In this document: positions 41,573 through 49,515 of the stretch, piece by piece | Layout: each line of letters starts with the position of its first letter | Numbering within the stretch: position 1 is the stretch's first letter | Assembly (NCBI RefSeq): GCF_000092205.1 | Contig: NC_014216.1 | Coordinates: 496,001 to 560,000 of the forward strand | DNA: 64,000 nt | DNA from: Desulfurivibrio alkaliphilus AHT 2 | GTDB lineage: Bacteria > Desulfobacterota > Desulfobulbia > Desulfobulbales > Desulfurivibrionaceae | Direction of reading: 5' to 3' | Notes under the pieces: generated by a model | Database searches by the model: none | Seen by the model: only the letters and a program-made list of their open reading frames with translations | Told to the model about the DNA's origin: nothing | Position numbers and translations under genes: made by a program

Positions 41573-42451
41573 TCAGGTAATTTTTTTCTGGATTTTTACC
41601 GTGAGCACCCGGCGCTTGTCCGCCGCAATGACCTCGAAGACCAGGGATTCGATACTCAGGGTGACCCCGGGCGGCGGCACCTGGTCCAGGTGGTGGAGAA
41701 TCAGGCCGCCCAATGATTCGTAAGGTCCTTCCGGCAACTCGGTGCCGAAAAAATCTTCCACTTCTTCGATATCGACCTTGGCATCGGCCAGCACCGTATT
41801 TGGGTCCACCACCTTCCAGCGCCGGGTGGTGCGGTCGTGTTCATCCACGATATCACCGACGATTTCCTCAACAATGTCTTCCAGGGTAATCAGGCCCCTG
41901 ACCCCGCCGAATTCGTCATTGACCACGGCCATATGGTTTTTTTGCTGCTGAAAACTTTTCAGCAGTTTGATGACCTTGCTCTTCTCCTGGACAAACACGG
42001 CGGGTTTGGCCAGCATCCCGGCGGTGGGCGGCTCACTGCCGTTCAGGCAGTAGGGCAGCAGATCTTTGGCGTGCAGGATGCCGATGATCTGGTCGGGGCT
42101 GTCCCGGTATACCGGAATGCGGCTGAACCCCCGGTCGATGATGAGCTGGAGCAGGTCCGCCAGCGGGGTGGCGGCTTCCGCCATGACCATTTCGGCCCGC
42201 GGGGTCATTACCTCGTAGGCTTGGGTGTCTTTGAGTTCCATGATCCCGGCGATCATTTCCCCCTCTTCGGGGGTGATCAACCCCTGTTCTTCACCTTCAT
42301 CGAGGATCTCCTGGATTTCCTTTTCGATTTCCTCGGCGGTGTCGGGGTTTTTGCTGATACCGAGCAGATTCAGCAGGCGACGGAAGGGTGATTCCGCCGC
42401 CCTGGGTGAAGTCGGAGGCTCCGCGGGGGCGGGTTCTGGTGATGGGTCCAT
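41573..42451 (-). CDS. corC: CorC/HlyC-family protein (YbeX type)
   Basis: The 292-residue cytosolic protein has a CBS-domain pair (VMTPRAEMVMAEAATPLADL and AVFVQEKSKVIKLLKSFQ) and a C-terminal CorC_HlyC domain (LADAKVDIEEVEDFFGTELP, then YESLGGLILHHLDQVPPPG). There is no membrane domain, as in E. coli YbeX/CorC. This family takes part in Mg/Co efflux and in ribosome maturation. In E. coli the order is ybeZ-ybeY-ybeX-lnt; here corC and lnt remain together, while prfB, glcF-like and dsbA-like genes lie between lnt and phoH-ybeY. Confidence 0.93.
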   Translation of the reverse strand: MDPSPEPAPAEPPTSPRAAESPFRRLLNLLGISKNPDTAEEIEKEIQEILDEGEEQGLITPEEGEMIAGIMELKDTQAYEVMTPRAEMVMAEAATPLADLLQLIIDRGFSRIPVYRDSPDQIIGILHAKDLLPYCLNGSEPPTAGMLAKPAVFVQEKSKVIKLLKSFQQQKNHMAVVNDEFGGVRGLITLEDIVEEIVGDIVDEHDRTTRRWKVVDPNTVLADAKVDIEEVEDFFGTELPEGPYESLGGLILHHLDQVPPPGVTLSIESLVFEVIAADKRRVLTVKIQKKIT

Positions 42452-42808
42452 GATGGTGGCAAATATCTCCCGATGGATTATAGTTGAACAACCGTTAACT
42501 GGTCACCTGCTACCCCCATTGCGGTGCTTTGCCAAGGGGTAAGCGGCGGCGGGGGAGCATAATCAGTTAATTACAAACAATAGTTACGGGTCGTGGAGAC
42601 GTCAATATTATTTTTAGGCGGTCAACGGTTAATCAGGCTGGTGGCGGCAGGACGTTTGTAGGGGCAGATTGGCGCCCTTTTTTCTTTTCTTTTCCGGCCA
42701 AATAGGTTAGATATGGCCGCGGCCGAGGGAAAAAGATGGTGGTCGGAACCTTAGTGTTCCGCCTGCCTTTTTCCCTTTTCTTTTGCGGTGAGCATAAAGG
42801 GGTTAACA
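42452..42808. other. Control region between corC and accC
   Basis: No gene is seen. The accC-proximal part contains a T-rich tract and the hairpin listed separately. A second weak candidate (GGGGC...GCCC followed by TTTTTTCTTTTC, about 42661-42690) may terminate a short transcript. The promoter of accC is not obvious. Confidence 0.45.
42727..42775 (+). promoter_or_regulatory. Terminator-like leader hairpin upstream of accC
   Basis: GGGAAAAAG (42727-42735) pairs with CTTTTTCCC (42767-42775), and CGGAAC (42744-42749) with GTTCCG (42756-42761); TTTTC follows. It lies 33 nt before the accC start, so it may be an attenuator controlling the carboxylase operon. Confidence 0.5.
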
Positions 42809-44215
42809 TTGAAAGACAAGGTATTGATTGCCAACCGGGGTGAGATTGCCCTGCGTATTATGCAGGCCTGCCGGGATCTGGGGCTTGACTATGTGGTGGT
42901 ATACACCGAGGCCGACGAGCAGTCCGAGCATGTGCAGCGCAATCTCGACAGTAAGAGCAACCAGCGCCGGGCCTGGCGGGTGGCCAGTTATACCGATCCC
43001 AACGATATCCTGGCGGTGGCCGACCACACCAAATGCACAGCCATTCATCCTGGTTACGGTTTTTTTTCGGAAGATTACCGTTTTGCCCGCCGGGTTACGG
43101 TTCGTGATCAGCCCCTGACCTTTATCGGTCCCAAATGGGAGGTGATCAAGGACCTGGGTGATAAAATCAACACCAAGCGGGTGGCCAACCAGTTGGGAAT
43201 TCCCACCATTCCCGGCACCGACGGACCCATCTACAACGAGATTGATGCCGAGGAGATCGCCAGGCGCCTGCTTGAGGATCAGGCCGAACGGGAGATCAGG
43301 CAGCCTTCGGTGCTGGTTAAGGCGGCCGCCGGCGGCGGCGGGATGGGGATTGAAGAAGTACATGAAATAGAGCAGTTCCGCCGGGTTTACCGCCAGGTGC
43401 AGAACTATGCCAAGCGGCAGTTCGGTGATTCCGGGGTACTGATCGAACAATGCCTGCGTGATTATAATCATCTCGAGGTGCAGCTGCTCTGCAGTCGCCA
43501 CGGTGAGCGGGTCCATTTCGGCACCCGTAACTGCACCATTCAAAGTACCGGCCGCCAGAAGCGGCTTGAGGCCGCGCCGGGTTTCGACACCTCCTGTTTT
43601 CCCTATGAATTCGACGCCCCGGCGGTTTTGGACGAGATCGTTGAAAATTCGCTGAAGCTGGCCTCGCATGTGCGCTACGACAACGTCGGCACCTGGGAGT
43701 GGATCGTCAGCCGCAGCGGCCAGCCTTACCTGCTGGAGGTCAATACCCGGATTCAGGTGGAAAATGATGTGTCGGCCCGGATCAGCTATCTTGACGGCAA
43801 GCATCCCAACCTGATTCGCGAGCAGATCAGGTTGGCCCTGGGCGATAAGTTGGGGTACAGTCAGGCTGATATTGAGTTCCGCGGTGCCAGCATCGAGCTG
43901 CGGATTGTCGCCGAAGACCCCCAGCGCGGCTTTGCCCCCTGGATCGGCACCATTTCGCAGTTTTCCTATCCCCGGCACGAATGGTCGGTGGTTTATTCCC
44001 ATGTTCCCATCGATCGCCCTTACGCGATTCCCAGCGACTATGACCCCAACCTGGCCCTGGCCCTGGTCTGGGGTGAATCAATGGCCGAGGCCAAACAGCG
44101 TGCTCGGCGTTTCCTGGATGAGATGGTAATTGAAGGCAGCAACTCCGCCGGGGCACCAATTAATACCAACCTGCAATATCTGGCGGACAACATGGACCGC
44201 CTGTTGACTTTCTAA
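42809..44215 (+). CDS. accC: Biotin carboxylase subunit (acetyl-CoA carboxylase type)
   Basis: The start is probably TTG 42809 (LKDKVLIANRGEIALRIMQA) with AAAGGGG at 7 nt; GTG 42788 is in frame but has no Shine-Dalgarno. The 468-residue protein has the ATP-grasp features of biotin carboxylases: GYGFFSEDYRFA, KAAAGGGGMGIEEV, LEVQLLCSRHGERVHFGTRNCTIQ, the active-site RIQVENDVSAR (EVNTRIQVEN) and DPNLALALVWGES. It carboxylates biotin on the carrier protein using ATP and bicarbonate. Insertions around residues 130-170 (EIARRLLEDQAEREIRQ) set it apart from standard AccC. The fused carboxyltransferase gene follows after 17 nt. Confidence 0.92.
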   Translation: MKDKVLIANRGEIALRIMQACRDLGLDYVVVYTEADEQSEHVQRNLDSKSNQRRAWRVASYTDPNDILAVADHTKCTAIHPGYGFFSEDYRFARRVTVRDQPLTFIGPKWEVIKDLGDKINTKRVANQLGIPTIPGTDGPIYNEIDAEEIARRLLEDQAEREIRQPSVLVKAAAGGGGMGIEEVHEIEQFRRVYRQVQNYAKRQFGDSGVLIEQCLRDYNHLEVQLLCSRHGERVHFGTRNCTIQSTGRQKRLEAAPGFDTSCFPYEFDAPAVLDEIVENSLKLASHVRYDNVGTWEWIVSRSGQPYLLEVNTRIQVENDVSARISYLDGKHPNLIREQIRLALGDKLGYSQADIEFRGASIELRIVAEDPQRGFAPWIGTISQFSYPRHEWSVVYSHVPIDRPYAIPSDYDPNLALALVWGESMAEAKQRARRFLDEMVIEGSNSAGAPINTNLQYLADNMDRLLTF

Positions 44216-44232
44216 GGACGGTTAGACCTGTT

Positions 44233-46482
44233 ATGGAAGACTTACGAAAACGTTTGCTCAAGGCCGAAGAGCGCATCAGTTACCTCGGCTGGATCAAGGA
44301 GGGCTCGGAATGGGCCAACCTGCCCGCCCTGCAGGAGAAGCTGCAGAGTCTGCGGGATGCCTTTTACGAGCACAGCCACGAGCACCTGGCGGAAAAAATC
44401 GGCGCCCTGGAGGAATCCCTGACTTTTCTGGAAAGTCGCTGCGAGGAGACCTTGAGCCCCATGGAACGGGTGCGGATCGTCCGCAGTCCGCTGCGGTTTT
44501 CGCTGAAAGATATCCTGGAAAACGTTTACGAGGAATATACCGAGCTGGGCGGTGAAGAAGATGCCAATATCGATCCGGCCCTGGTGGCGGCCCGGGCCAG
44601 TATTGCCCGGCGGGTCAAAAACAAGGTGGTGATGCAGCAGGTCATGGTCATCGGCCATGAAAAGGGGCACGGTGAGGAATACCGTAACGGCGGCAGCACC
44701 AAGCCCTGGGGCAACGAGAAGGCCCTGCGCTACATGCGGGTGGCGGAAACCGAAGGGATCCCCATCCACTTTTATGTTTTCACCCCGGGGGCCTTCCCCG
44801 TGGAAGAGTATCCCGGTGCCGGGCAGCAGATCGCTCGCAACCTCTACGCCATGGCCAAGTTACGAGTGCCGATGGTTGCGGTGACCTCGGAAGGGGGGTC
44901 AGGCGGGGCCGAGGCCGTGGGGATGGGTGATTTCCGGCTGATGTTTTCCCACGGCTATTATTCGGTCATTTCTCCGGAGGGGGCCGCCGCCATCGAGGGC
45001 AAGATCCGGGAAGGGGTCAAGGTGCCCAAAGACCTGCTGGAAAACTGCGCCGAGCGCCTGGCCATCACCGCCGAAGACAACCTGCGTCACGGCACCATCG
45101 ATCGAATTATCCAGGAACCCCTGCTGGGGGCCAGGCGGGATGATTTTACCTTTTTCCGTCGGGTTAAAGACGAGATGATTCGGGCCACCGACGAGGTGGT
45201 GCTGAAAACCAAAAGCCTGCGGGCTTTCCGGGCCTATGAGTTGAAGATGGAAAAGGCCGGGCCCGATGATGATCTGCGGGTTTACGTTTCCTGGGAACTG
45301 GCCGATGACGAGATCGGCCGCCTGCTCCAGCACCGCTCCCGCAAATACCGCCAGATGGCGACCAAGGCCTACCGGGAACACCTGACCACCGGAGCGGCGC
45401 TGTACCGCCGGGTCGGTCGTGGGCTGGCCAAGTTTTATTACACCATTCGCTACGACGTGCTAAAAAGCCGGCACAAGCAGGTGAAGAAGGTGATGCAGGA
45501 CGTCTCCGGCGAGGGCTCGGTGCTGATCAAGCAAATGTCGGCCCCCTTTACCGCGGCCTACGACTTCATCACCCGCAAGCCTGGTTCCCGCGCGACCCGT
45601 GGTTCGGCGGGATGGGGCACGAGCAGCCCGGAACAGATTGAATATGGCGAGATCTACACCTCCTCGCTGGCCAATGAAGACCGTACGGTGAGTTGCCCCA
45701 ACGCCGAGCGACACGGCTGCAAGGATCTCTGGGTGCCGGATCTTTATGGCGAGTTCTGCGGGGTCTGCGAAAACTGCGGCCACCATTTTCCCCTGGAATA
45801 CCAGTGGTATATGAAGCATCTTTTTGAGCCTGATTCCATCCGGGAGTTCAACGCCGACCTGGCTTCCATCAACCCGCTCTCTTTCCCCGGGTTCGACAAG
45901 AAGCTGGAGGCGGCCCGCAAAAAGACCGGCCGCCCCTGCGCCATGATCACCTTCGATGCCCGGGTAATGGGAATCGACATTGTGGTGGCCATGCTCTACA
46001 GCGATTTCCGCAATGGTACGGTGGGTGCGGCCGAGGGTGAAAAGTTTGCCCGGGCCTGTGAGATTGCCCGGATCAAGCGGCGGCCATTGCTCTCGTATGT
46101 ACACACCACCGGCGGGATCAGGATTCACGAGGGCACCATGGGGGTTATTCAGATGCCCAAGTGCACCATGGCGGTGCGGGAATATATCGACTCAGGGGGC
46201 TTGTATATCGTGGTTTACGATAACAACTCCTATGCCGGGCCGGTGGCCAGCTTTCTGGGCTGTTCGCCCTACCAGTTCGCCATCCGTTCCAGCCGGCTGG
46301 GCTTTGCCGGCCCCCGGGTAATCCGCGATACCACCGGGGAAGATGTGCCGCCCGATTACCACGGTGCCCGCAGCGCCCTGAAACGGGGGCATATCCAGGG
46401 TATCTGGGACCGCCGGGACTTCCGGCGCAATCTGCACAAGTCGCTGATGACCATGGGCGGCGGTAATCTTTATTACCGGTAA
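44233..46482 (+). CDS. Fused AccA-AccD carboxyltransferase
   Basis: The 749-residue protein joins both carboxyltransferase halves. Residues about 20-330 resemble AccA (VMVIGHEKGHG, FVFTPGAFPVEEYPG-like FTPGAF, SEGGSGGAEAVGMGD, YYSVISPEGAAAI). Residues about 475-740 resemble AccD, with a Cys-rich zinc ribbon (CPNAERHGCKD and CGVCENCGHHF), then LEAARKKTGRPCAMI, GEKFARACEIA and GFAGPRVIRDTTGED. Order alpha then beta is the reverse of the beta-alpha order in PccB/AccD5-type fused enzymes. A helical linker of about 110 residues separates the halves. The stop TAA comes from palindromic copy 10. It should carboxylate acetyl-CoA, though another acyl-CoA is possible. Confidence 0.9.
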   Translation: MEDLRKRLLKAEERISYLGWIKEGSEWANLPALQEKLQSLRDAFYEHSHEHLAEKIGALEESLTFLESRCEETLSPMERVRIVRSPLRFSLKDILENVYEEYTELGGEEDANIDPALVAARASIARRVKNKVVMQQVMVIGHEKGHGEEYRNGGSTKPWGNEKALRYMRVAETEGIPIHFYVFTPGAFPVEEYPGAGQQIARNLYAMAKLRVPMVAVTSEGGSGGAEAVGMGDFRLMFSHGYYSVISPEGAAAIEGKIREGVKVPKDLLENCAERLAITAEDNLRHGTIDRIIQEPLLGARRDDFTFFRRVKDEMIRATDEVVLKTKSLRAFRAYELKMEKAGPDDDLRVYVSWELADDEIGRLLQHRSRKYRQMATKAYREHLTTGAALYRRVGRGLAKFYYTIRYDVLKSRHKQVKKVMQDVSGEGSVLIKQMSAPFTAAYDFITRKPGSRATRGSAGWGTSSPEQIEYGEIYTSSLANEDRTVSCPNAERHGCKDLWVPDLYGEFCGVCENCGHHFPLEYQWYMKHLFEPDSIREFNADLASINPLSFPGFDKKLEAARKKTGRPCAMITFDARVMGIDIVVAMLYSDFRNGTVGAAEGEKFARACEIARIKRRPLLSYVHTTGGIRIHEGTMGVIQMPKCTMAVREYIDSGGLYIVVYDNNSYAGPVASFLGCSPYQFAIRSSRLGFAGPRVIRDTTGEDVPPDYHGARSALKRGHIQGIWDRRDFRRNLHKSLMTMGGGNLYYR

Positions 46483-46585
46483 ACGGGCAGCAGCACCGCA
46501 TCTTGCGGCGATCGAGCCGGCTCACGTACTAATGTACGCTTCGCCGTCTCGCTTGCCGCAATCTGCGGCACTGCTGCCCGTTTAC
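46479..46585 (-). repeat. Palindromic element, copy 10, no flanking arm
   Basis: The 107-nt palindrome GTAAACGGGCAGCAG ... CTGCTGCCCGTTTAC is the inverse orientation of copy 1 and shares its inner-stem subtype (GCGGCGATCGAGCCGGC and GCCGTCTCGCTTGCCGC; a CCGGC/GCCGT pair includes a G-T). It provides the stop codon of the fused carboxyltransferase gene and separates it from the carrier gene. Confidence 0.95.
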
Positions 46586-46631
46586 CCGGTTGCCGACTGT
46601 TCTTCATTACGATTAAGGTTTGGAGTCTGTC

Positions 46632-47282
46632 ATGCAGGAACATGATATTGATTTTGATGCCATTTTAAGCCGTTACCGGGCTGATCCTTTTGCTTACCGC
46701 GAGGTGCGGACGGCGCATACCGGCCGTTTGCGCTGCAAAGTGCGGGAGGGGGATGAGGTGGTCGGGCCTTCCGGCAAGTTTCGGCATATTCCCGGCACCC
46801 TGCTCTATGAGCTGGAAAGGGAGCGCAACCTTAAGCCGATTACTTCCCTGATCAACGGTCAGGTTGCCATGCTGCGCAGTGATCTGGAGGGCAGCTTTGT
46901 TGAGTCCGGCGAGCATGTCCTTACCATCCGACATCCCCTTAAAAAAAGGGAGATCGTGGAAGACATTCTGCGCCAGGTCCTGACCCCTTACACGGCGCCG
47001 GAAAAGGCCAAATACTTCTTTTCCCTGGAGCTGCAGTCCCGGATCGATAAATACGGCCAGCGCTCGGTGAGCATTAAACCCGGCGATGAGATTCTTACCA
47101 TGTCGTTGATGAAGCGCGACACCCCGGTCTATTATGACGGCGAGCCGGGGATCATTCACTCGGTTTATTTCAAGCCCGGGGTCAGCGTCGACCAGGGTGA
47201 ACCGCTTTTTGGGGTCTGTCCCAAGGAGAAGTTGCCCCTTATCGAGAAGATTATCACCCGCGTCAAGGCCGAGTGGGAATAA
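46632..47282 (+). CDS. Biotin-carrier-like protein of the carboxylase operon
   Basis: I chose ATG 46632, with GGAG at 6 nt; TTG 46620 is in frame. The 216-residue protein ends in a biotinyl/lipoyl-type domain (about 140-205): SVSIKPGDEILTMSLMKRDT, PVYYDGEPGIIHSVYFKPG and VDQGEPLFGV. The candidate biotin lysine is Lys161 in S-L-M-K-R-D, where normal carriers have (A/V)-M-K-M. An earlier segment (NGQVAMLRSDLEGSFVESGE, HVLTIRHPLKKREI) looks like a second, degenerate half-hammerhead. With accC and AccA-AccD upstream it should be the carrier subunit. The atypical motif makes actual biotinylation uncertain. Confidence 0.8.
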   Translation: MQEHDIDFDAILSRYRADPFAYREVRTAHTGRLRCKVREGDEVVGPSGKFRHIPGTLLYELERERNLKPITSLINGQVAMLRSDLEGSFVESGEHVLTIRHPLKKREIVEDILRQVLTPYTAPEKAKYFFSLELQSRIDKYGQRSVSIKPGDEILTMSLMKRDTPVYYDGEPGIIHSVYFKPGVSVDQGEPLFGVCPKEKLPLIEKIITRVKAEWE

Positions 47283-47284
47283 AC

Positions 47285-47438
47285 GTAAGCGAACAGCCGT
47301 GCCGCAGGTTCGGGCAAGCAGCCAGGTGCAGCGTACCCCCTGTACGTAAGCCTGGCTGATCGCCCGAAGATGCGGCACGGCTGCTCGCTTACGGTTCGTT
47401 AAACCACCAGGTTAGTAGTGCCTCTGGTGCACGGTTAC
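47285..47438 (+). repeat. Palindromic element, copy 11, accessory arm in opposite relation
   Basis: Palindrome at 47285-47392 (GTAAGCGAACAGCCG ... CGGCTGCTCGCTTAC) in the orientation of copies 3 and 8, but with the accessory arm on the right and inverted (47393-47438, ending GGTGCACGGTTAC). In copies 3, 4, 7, 8 and 9 the arm precedes a palindrome of this orientation. The palindrome therefore appears flipped relative to its arm. Confidence 0.93.
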
Positions 47439-47448
47439 GAATAAATTC

Positions 47449-48075
47449 TCAGCGGGGCAGGTGGAAGGGCTGGTCCTGGTGTGACAGTTCCACGCCGTCG
47501 GGGGTGATTTTGTCCAGTTTCAGATTGCCGGGCAGGCGGTCTCCTTCCTGATACTGGCGGCCGCCGACCACGATGAAGCGGCGCTGGTGATTTTCCGAAT
47601 AGACATGCACTTGCAGGGTGGGCGGGCTGATCTGCTGCCGCACCGCTGCCGGCAGGTCGCTGAACTTGGGCGGCGCGGCGTCGGGTTGGGGCGGTGGCGC
47701 AGTGGCCGGGGCCGGAGCTGGGTCGGCGGCAGTGGTCGCTTCCGCAACTTCATTGGCTGTGGCGGCTGGTGGCTTCGCGGCTGCTTCAGGAGCCGGGGCC
47801 GCTGGTTGTTCCTGGTTTTTTGGCGGAGCGGGGTCGTCGGCCGCTGCGTGTTGCTCGCTTTTCCGCTCCAGCAGGCCGGGGCCGGGTTGCGTGAGCACCA
47901 GGTAGCCCAGCACCCCGAGCAGCAGCAGCGCGTTGAGCAACAGGATCGGCACCAGGCGGGAGCGGGCCGGTTTGCCCGCAGTCGTCGGGCTCTCCTGCTG
48001 GGTTTCCAGGCTGGGAACCTTGCCCAGGTCCCGCTCCCGTTGAGATTTTTTCAGGGCTTCAAGGATATAAGACAT
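47449..48075 (-). CDS. gspB: GspB-like type II secretion assembly protein
   Basis: The 208-residue protein starts MSYILEALKKSQRERDLGKV, the diagnostic GspB N-terminus, followed by one membrane helix (LVPILLLNALLLLGVLGYLV), a long Ala/Pro-rich periplasmic linker and a C-terminal GspB domain (LPAAVRQQISPPTLQVHVYS, RFIVVGGRQYQEGDRL). With GspA it helps place the GspD secretin through the peptidoglycan. AGGAAAG precedes the ATG and gspA ends 23 nt upstream. The other gsp genes are not in the window. Confidence 0.9.
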   Translation of the reverse strand: MSYILEALKKSQRERDLGKVPSLETQQESPTTAGKPARSRLVPILLLNALLLLGVLGYLVLTQPGPGLLERKSEQHAAADDPAPPKNQEQPAAPAPEAAAKPPAATANEVAEATTAADPAPAPATAPPPQPDAAPPKFSDLPAAVRQQISPPTLQVHVYSENHQRRFIVVGGRQYQEGDRLPGNLKLDKITPDGVELSHQDQPFHLPR

Positions 48076-48098
48076 AGCTTAACTTTCCTGGCCGGGGC

Positions 48099-49427
48099 TC
48101 ACTCGGTTTTTTTATTGGGTGCTTGGCGGTTGAAGTCTGCGGTGCCGGGTGGCGGCAGGTCGACCAGTGAGCGCCGCAGTTGACGCCAGGTTTGGGGGCC
48201 GACAATACCGTCGGCCTCCAGGCCGTGGGCGGCCTGGAAGTTGCCGACCAACTCGGCCAACTCGGCGTCGAAGTAATCGGCACCGCTGGCGGTGGCCGCC
48301 AGGGTGGCTGCCGCCCTTTCCTCCTCGTGGCCGCTCAACTCCGCCGCCAACTGTTGCAAAAGAAAGCGCAATTGTCGTACTTCCGGCCCCTGGTCGCCTT
48401 CCTGCAGCAGTTCGCCGGGCAGTAGCGGCGGCCACAGGATCTCCTGGGGGATGGTGGTTTCCCCGGGTTGTTTCGGGGGGGCGAGCGGCAGTTGTTCCGG
48501 CAGCAAGCGGTAAGTCAGCAGGCCTGCGGGCAGCAGGGCCAGCAGCAGGATGGCGGCCAGCAGGCGGCGGCGCAGGGTCGGAGCGGCCAGCAAACGGCGC
48601 CAGCGTTCGGGCAGGTTGCTTTCGTGCTGCACCTCCCGGGCGGCCCGGCGCAGAATGGCGGCATCGACCTCGTTGCGCTCCTCGACGTAAGCACCCAGCA
48701 GGGCCCGGTCGCAAATCACGTTGATCAGCCGCGGAATGCCGCCACTGAGCCGGCACAAAGTTTTCAGGGCGCCGGCGGTGAAGAGCGACCGGCTTACCCC
48801 CGCCACCAGCAGCCGATGCCGCACGTAGGCCACGGTTTCCTCCGGGCTCAAAGGGCCCAGATGGTAGCGGGCGGTGATGCGCTGGGCCAGTTGGCGCAGC
48901 TCAGGCCGGGTCAGGATTTCCCGCAGTTCCGGTTGCCCCAGCAGGGTGATTTCCAGCAGCTTGCTTTCGGAGGTTTCCAGGTTGGTCAGCAGGCGGATCT
49001 GCTCCAGCACCTCGGGGCTGAGATTCTGGGCCTCGTCGATGACCAGCACCGTCCGCCGGCCGGCGGCATGGCTTTGCAACAGATGGTCATTGAGGGCGCC
49101 GACCAGGGTACGGAGGCTGGTGCAGCCGGCGGGATAGCTGATCTGCAGCTCATCGCAGACGGCGGCCACCAACTCCACCGCGTCCAGGCGCGGGTTGAGG
49201 ATCAGCGCCAGGTCGACCTCGGGGGGCAGTTGCTCCAGCAGGCTGCGGCACAGGGTGGTCTTGCCGGTGCCAACCTCGCCGGTCAAAAGAACAAAACCGC
49301 CGCCCTCACTTACCCCGTAAAGCAAATGGGCCAAGGCTTCGCGATGCCGGGCGCTGAGGTACAAAAAGCGCGGATCGGGGGTGATGGAAAACGGTTTGTG
49401 GTTGAAGCCGAAGTGTCGTTCGTACAT
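48099..49427 (-). CDS. gspA: GspA/ExeA-like AAA ATPase with peptidoglycan-binding domain
   Basis: The 442-residue protein has an N-terminal AAA domain (MYERHFGFNHKPFSITPDPR start, Walker A LLTGEVGTGKTTLCRSL, Walker B VLVIDEAQNLS), a membrane helix (LLAAILLLALLPAGLLTYRL) and a periplasmic peptidoglycan-binding domain (FQAAHGLEADGIVGPQTWRQL). This is the ExeA/GspA architecture. With GspB it supports assembly of the type II secretin. birA starts 84 nt away on the opposite strand. Confidence 0.93.
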   Translation of the reverse strand: MYERHFGFNHKPFSITPDPRFLYLSARHREALAHLLYGVSEGGGFVLLTGEVGTGKTTLCRSLLEQLPPEVDLALILNPRLDAVELVAAVCDELQISYPAGCTSLRTLVGALNDHLLQSHAAGRRTVLVIDEAQNLSPEVLEQIRLLTNLETSESKLLEITLLGQPELREILTRPELRQLAQRITARYHLGPLSPEETVAYVRHRLLVAGVSRSLFTAGALKTLCRLSGGIPRLINVICDRALLGAYVEERNEVDAAILRRAAREVQHESNLPERWRRLLAAPTLRRRLLAAILLLALLPAGLLTYRLLPEQLPLAPPKQPGETTIPQEILWPPLLPGELLQEGDQGPEVRQLRFLLQQLAAELSGHEEERAAATLAATASGADYFDAELAELVGNFQAAHGLEADGIVGPQTWRQLRRSLVDLPPPGTADFNRQAPNKKTE

Positions 49428-49485
49428 AATAGCAAACTACTGGTTACCTTGAACAGCTTGTTTCGTCAAGATTTTCCTGAGTTGC

Positions 49486-49515
49486 ATGGTAAATATCAAC
49501 GAGGCCGAAAAGTGA
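49486..49515 (+). CDS. Possible 9-codon leader ORF overlapping the birA start
   Basis: ATG 49486 opens a 9-codon frame (MVNINEAEK) whose TGA overlaps the birA GTG (GTGA at 49512-49515). The arrangement would allow translational coupling. There is no clear Shine-Dalgarno, so it may be accidental. Confidence 0.25.
   Translation: MVNINEAEK

Noticed and set aside
42803-44002. 399-codon minus-strand frame opposite accC
   Set aside because: Antisense to biotin carboxylase; no recognisable domain.
48468-49511. Upstream extension of the birA frame
   Set aside because: It is antisense to gspA and resembles no protein; birA more likely starts at GTG 49512 with its own Shine-Dalgarno.
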